Source of the DNA: a virus
DNA: 23,041 nt
Strand: one strand, 5' to 3'
Virus record (IMG/VR): IMGVR_UViG_3300021165_003825
Location: 1-23,041 of that record
Shown here: positions 21,427-23,041 of the stretch, in pieces
Numbering within the stretch: the stretch's first letter is position 1
Layout of the letters: each line of letters begins with the position of its first letter
Notes under the pieces: model-generated
Seen by the model: only the letters and a program-made list of their open reading frames with translations
The model's database searches: none
Told to the model about the DNA's origin: nothing
Position numbers and translations under genes: made by a program

Positions 21427-21785
21427 TTCTTTTTCTTTTTCTTGGATTTATGTAAAATAGATTCAATTTTGTCTCTGTCTAGAACTGTAATATCGCTCAT
21501 GGCATCCCTGTCGAACATAACTTCGGCCTTTTCGCCACTAAAGCTTTTGCTGAGATTCATTGCGTGAACTCTGACCTCACGCTTAACCGATTCTGGTTCT
21601 TCGTCGTCGTTGATGCAAGCAAAGGACATTCTTCCATCTTCAGATGCGCCATATATTTCGCCGTCTTTCTTGAAAAAGAATATCAGCTGATTATCATCAA
21701 GCATTTTTTGCACTCGTTCATCCTTCTCTGTGAAGGAATCCCAAAGTTTCATTGCTTGTCTAAATGTCTCTATGAAGTTTTCCAT
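21423..21785 (-). CDS. Unknown protein with poly-Lys tail
   Basis: The 120-residue protein is mostly charged and probably a small alpha/beta fold (NQLIFFFKKDGEIYGASEDG; REVRVHAMNLSKSF). It ends with a run of Lys, and its stop overlaps the start of the zinc-finger nuclease gene. The A-rich Lys codons sit where a ribosome site for the next gene would be. No function is recognised; because of the ATGA overlap, a partner of the nuclease is possible. Confidence 0.65.
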   Translation of the reverse strand: MENFIETFRQAMKLWDSFTEKDERVQKMLDDNQLIFFFKKDGEIYGASEDGRMSFACINDDEEPESVKREVRVHAMNLSKSFSGEKAEVMFDRDAMSDITVLDRDKIESILHKSKKKKKK

Positions 21786-21805
21786 GGCGTGTCCTATATA
21801 AAGTT

Positions 21806-22264
21806 ATGACTTATTTATTCACTGGGTTCAGAAGATTTATAGAGGAAATGGATGAAACACCATCTAAAAAGATGGGATCCGACTCCGATGATGCCGATTC
21901 ATCTGGTGGAAGCTACATGAAAACCCTTGAAGATGAGTTTGGAATAAAGTGGACTAGCCTTAAAAATATACTTTCATCTGAGCCATGGATTGCTTCGCAT
22001 TTTACCATGGGTAACAATACACATAAAATTTCCGCTTGGGAGATTGACCCCGATAGTATCAGCGATAGGGGAGCTTATATTCGGATCAAGCCAACAAAGG
22101 GTTCGAGGGATTATTTAAAAGACGGCTCCATTGACAAGGGCGCTCCTGATACTAATAGATATTATGTTACAAGGAAAGAACTTGAAAAAATGCTTACAAC
22201 AGCATGGGTTCCACAACAACCGGCTGGTGGCGACATGGGAGCTATGGGAGGACCGCCATTATGA
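21806..22264 (+). CDS. Unknown protein with possible capsid-targeting N-terminus
   Basis: The 152-residue protein begins MTYLFTGFRRFIEEMDETPS, an amphipathic opening resembling prohead-targeting peptides; IEE at 12-14 would fit the (I/L)xE cleavage rule. A Ser/Asp-rich linker (25-36) follows, then a folded domain at about 38-140 (DEFGIKWTSLKNILSSEPWI; YIRIKPTKGSRDYLKDG). The last 15 residues are rich in Pro, Gly and Met. It has no Shine-Dalgarno site; TATAAAG lies two bases before the ATG. The next gene overlaps by 4 bases, and both could be virion components. Confidence 0.6.
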   Translation: MTYLFTGFRRFIEEMDETPSKKMGSDSDDADSSGGSYMKTLEDEFGIKWTSLKNILSSEPWIASHFTMGNNTHKISAWEIDPDSISDRGAYIRIKPTKGSRDYLKDGSIDKGAPDTNRYYVTRKELEKMLTTAWVPQQPAGGDMGAMGGPPL

Positions 22265-22530
22265 TTTCATTTAAAGAATGGTTGAAAAAAAATGAAGTTG
22301 CCACAGTGGCCGCTCCGGCAGCAGCACCAGCTGCGGGTGGTGGTGGAATGACTAAAGCTGGTGATGTGGCTGTTTATGCAAGACCTATTGGCATTGGAAC
22401 AGTGACTAGAAAATCGCCAAGTTTGATAACTGTTGATGATCTTGAGAAAAAAAAGAAAAAAAAAAGTAAAATTTTAAAAATGTTCCCTAATTTGCCAGAT
22501 GTTGTCATGGGAGACATAGGTTGGTTCTAA
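22261..22530 (+). CDS. Small protein with FKEWL N-terminus and Ala/Pro/Gly stretch
   Basis: The 89-residue protein starts at the ATG within the ATGA overlap with the preceding gene. It opens MISFKEWLKKNE, close to the opening of the J-domain protein (MYFKEWLILTE). This is followed by low-complexity VAAPAAAPAAGGGG, a short domain (GDVAVYARPIGIGTVTRKSP), a run of Lys encoded by long A tracts near 22446-22465, and a hydrophobic end (FPNLPDVVMGDIGWF). The A tracts could cause polymerase or ribosome slippage. A virion or scaffold role is a guess from the N-terminus; the open frame upstream to 22204 is rejected as overlapping. Confidence 0.6.
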   Translation: MISFKEWLKKNEVATVAAPAAAPAAGGGGMTKAGDVAVYARPIGIGTVTRKSPSLITVDDLEKKKKKKSKILKMFPNLPDVVMGDIGWF

Positions 22531-22606
22531 TTGCTATTTTCATTTCCCTTTATTTTTTTTATAATTTAATTTACAGAACAATATTTAACCATTTTGGAGT
22601 TATCTC

Positions 22607-23041
22607 ATGCATGATGTTTTGACAAATGTTTCTGAAAAAACAATTAAATGCTTGGACAAGGGTCATGTGACGATTATTGATGTTATGCCAAGACTTGTTC
22701 CAGATGATAGGAAGACTGCAGATTACGCAATAGTTCAAGCCGCTAGAGTTTCTTATGGAGATGGAACTAAAACTGTCAATGAAGATAGAGGATTGATTCG
22801 TTATCTGCTTCGTCACAAGCACACAACTCCATTCGAAATGATTGAATTTAAATTTTCTGTTAAATTACCTATATTCATCGCTAGACAAATGGTGCGCCAC
22901 AGAACTGCAAATTTGAACGAATACAGTGGAAGATATTCAATGATGAAGGACGAATTTTACAAGCCAGAAATTGAAAATGTGAGGCAACAATCATCAGTAA
23001 ATAAACAAGGAAGTGGCGAATCGATAAATGAAACTAATGCT
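22607..23041 (+). CDS. thyX: Flavin-dependent thymidylate synthase ThyX, 3' end outside window
   Basis: The first 145 residues are present. The ThyX signature RHRx7S is complete: Arg97-His98-Arg99, then Ser107 ([15 protein letters not shown]). Upstream, [10 protein letters not shown] and [18 protein letters not shown] are typical FAD and dUMP-site segments. The enzyme makes dTMP from dUMP using methylene-tetrahydrofolate, FAD and NADPH, and receives dUMP from the dCMP deaminase. TTGGAG about 8 bases before the ATG at 22607 supports the start. TATAAT at 22559-22564, in a T-rich stretch, may be its -10. The frame is open to the window end. Confidence 0.95.
   Translation, partial: MHDVLTNVSEKTIKCLDKGHVTIIDVMPRLVPDDRKTADYAIVQAARVSYGDGTKTVNEDRGLIRYLLRHKHTTPFEMIEFKFSVKLPIFIARQMVRHRTANLNEYSGRYSMMKDEFYKPEIENVRQQSSVNKQGSGESINETNA

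Noticed and set aside
22571-22822. Minus-strand frame of 83 codons
   Set aside because: It is antisense to the start of thyX, which has the full RHRx7S signature.

Overview
The window looks like part of a large tailed bacteriophage genome with a T4-like replication and recombination core. The DNA is A+T-rich. Genes are densely packed, often joined by 4-base ATGA overlaps, and switch strand in small blocks. Hallmarks are a family A DNA polymerase, a DnaB/gp41-type helicase, a gp32-type single-strand binding protein and a UvsX-type recombinase. There are also nucleotide-metabolism enzymes (dCMP deaminase, dNMP kinase, flavin-dependent thymidylate synthase ThyX) and many small proteins of unknown function. 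No rRNA, tRNA, CRISPR array or insertion sequence is visible. The host cannot be identified from the sequence; clear Shine-Dalgarno sites before several replication genes fit a bacterial host.

Layout. (1) 1-988: the 3' end of an unknown gene, then about 600 bases without a convincing gene, whose middle (about 431-760) is richer in G+C and has several hairpins; it is a candidate structured RNA. (2) 989-6803, all on +: a compact DNA polymerase, a sigma-like protein, a GT8-like glycosyltransferase, the replicative helicase, a UvsY-like mediator candidate, a GNAT acetyltransferase and a dCMP deaminase. (3) 6827-8737, on -: UDP-galactopyranose mutase followed by a J-domain protein. (4) 8771-10583, on +: a methyltransferase-like protein and two unknown proteins, closed by a strong terminator. 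(5) 10620-13165: gp32-like SSB and UvsX-like recombinase, each behind a distinctive hairpin-bearing leader. (6) 13162-16585: an unknown gene on -, an amidoligase, several small unknown proteins and an HNH endonuclease. (7) 16640-18664: a Ski2/Hel308-like helicase. (8) 18644-19652, on -: a cysteine-rich protein and a small four-cysteine protein. (9) 19780-20768: dNMP kinase and a cupin. (10) 20755-21785, on -: a zinc-finger plus TnsA-like nuclease and its partner gene. (11) 21806-23041: two small putative virion-associated proteins and the start of thyX.

How the genes fit together. Polymerase, helicase, SSB, UvsX and the UvsY candidate would form a recombination-coupled replisome of T4 type, with the Hel308-like helicase as an extra fork or repair motor. 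ThyX, dCMP deaminase and dNMP kinase feed the thymidylate pool. UDP-galactopyranose mutase and the glycosyltransferase suggest sugar decoration of the virion or host surface.

The most interesting points are the tandem leader hairpins of the SSB gene with preserved pairing, the reduced polymerase with Leu at the Phe762 position, the structured region at 431-760, possible capsid-targeting N-termini (including on the J-domain protein), the amidoligase, the zinc-finger/TnsA-like fusion, and TATAA boxes abutting start codons that lack a Shine-Dalgarno site.
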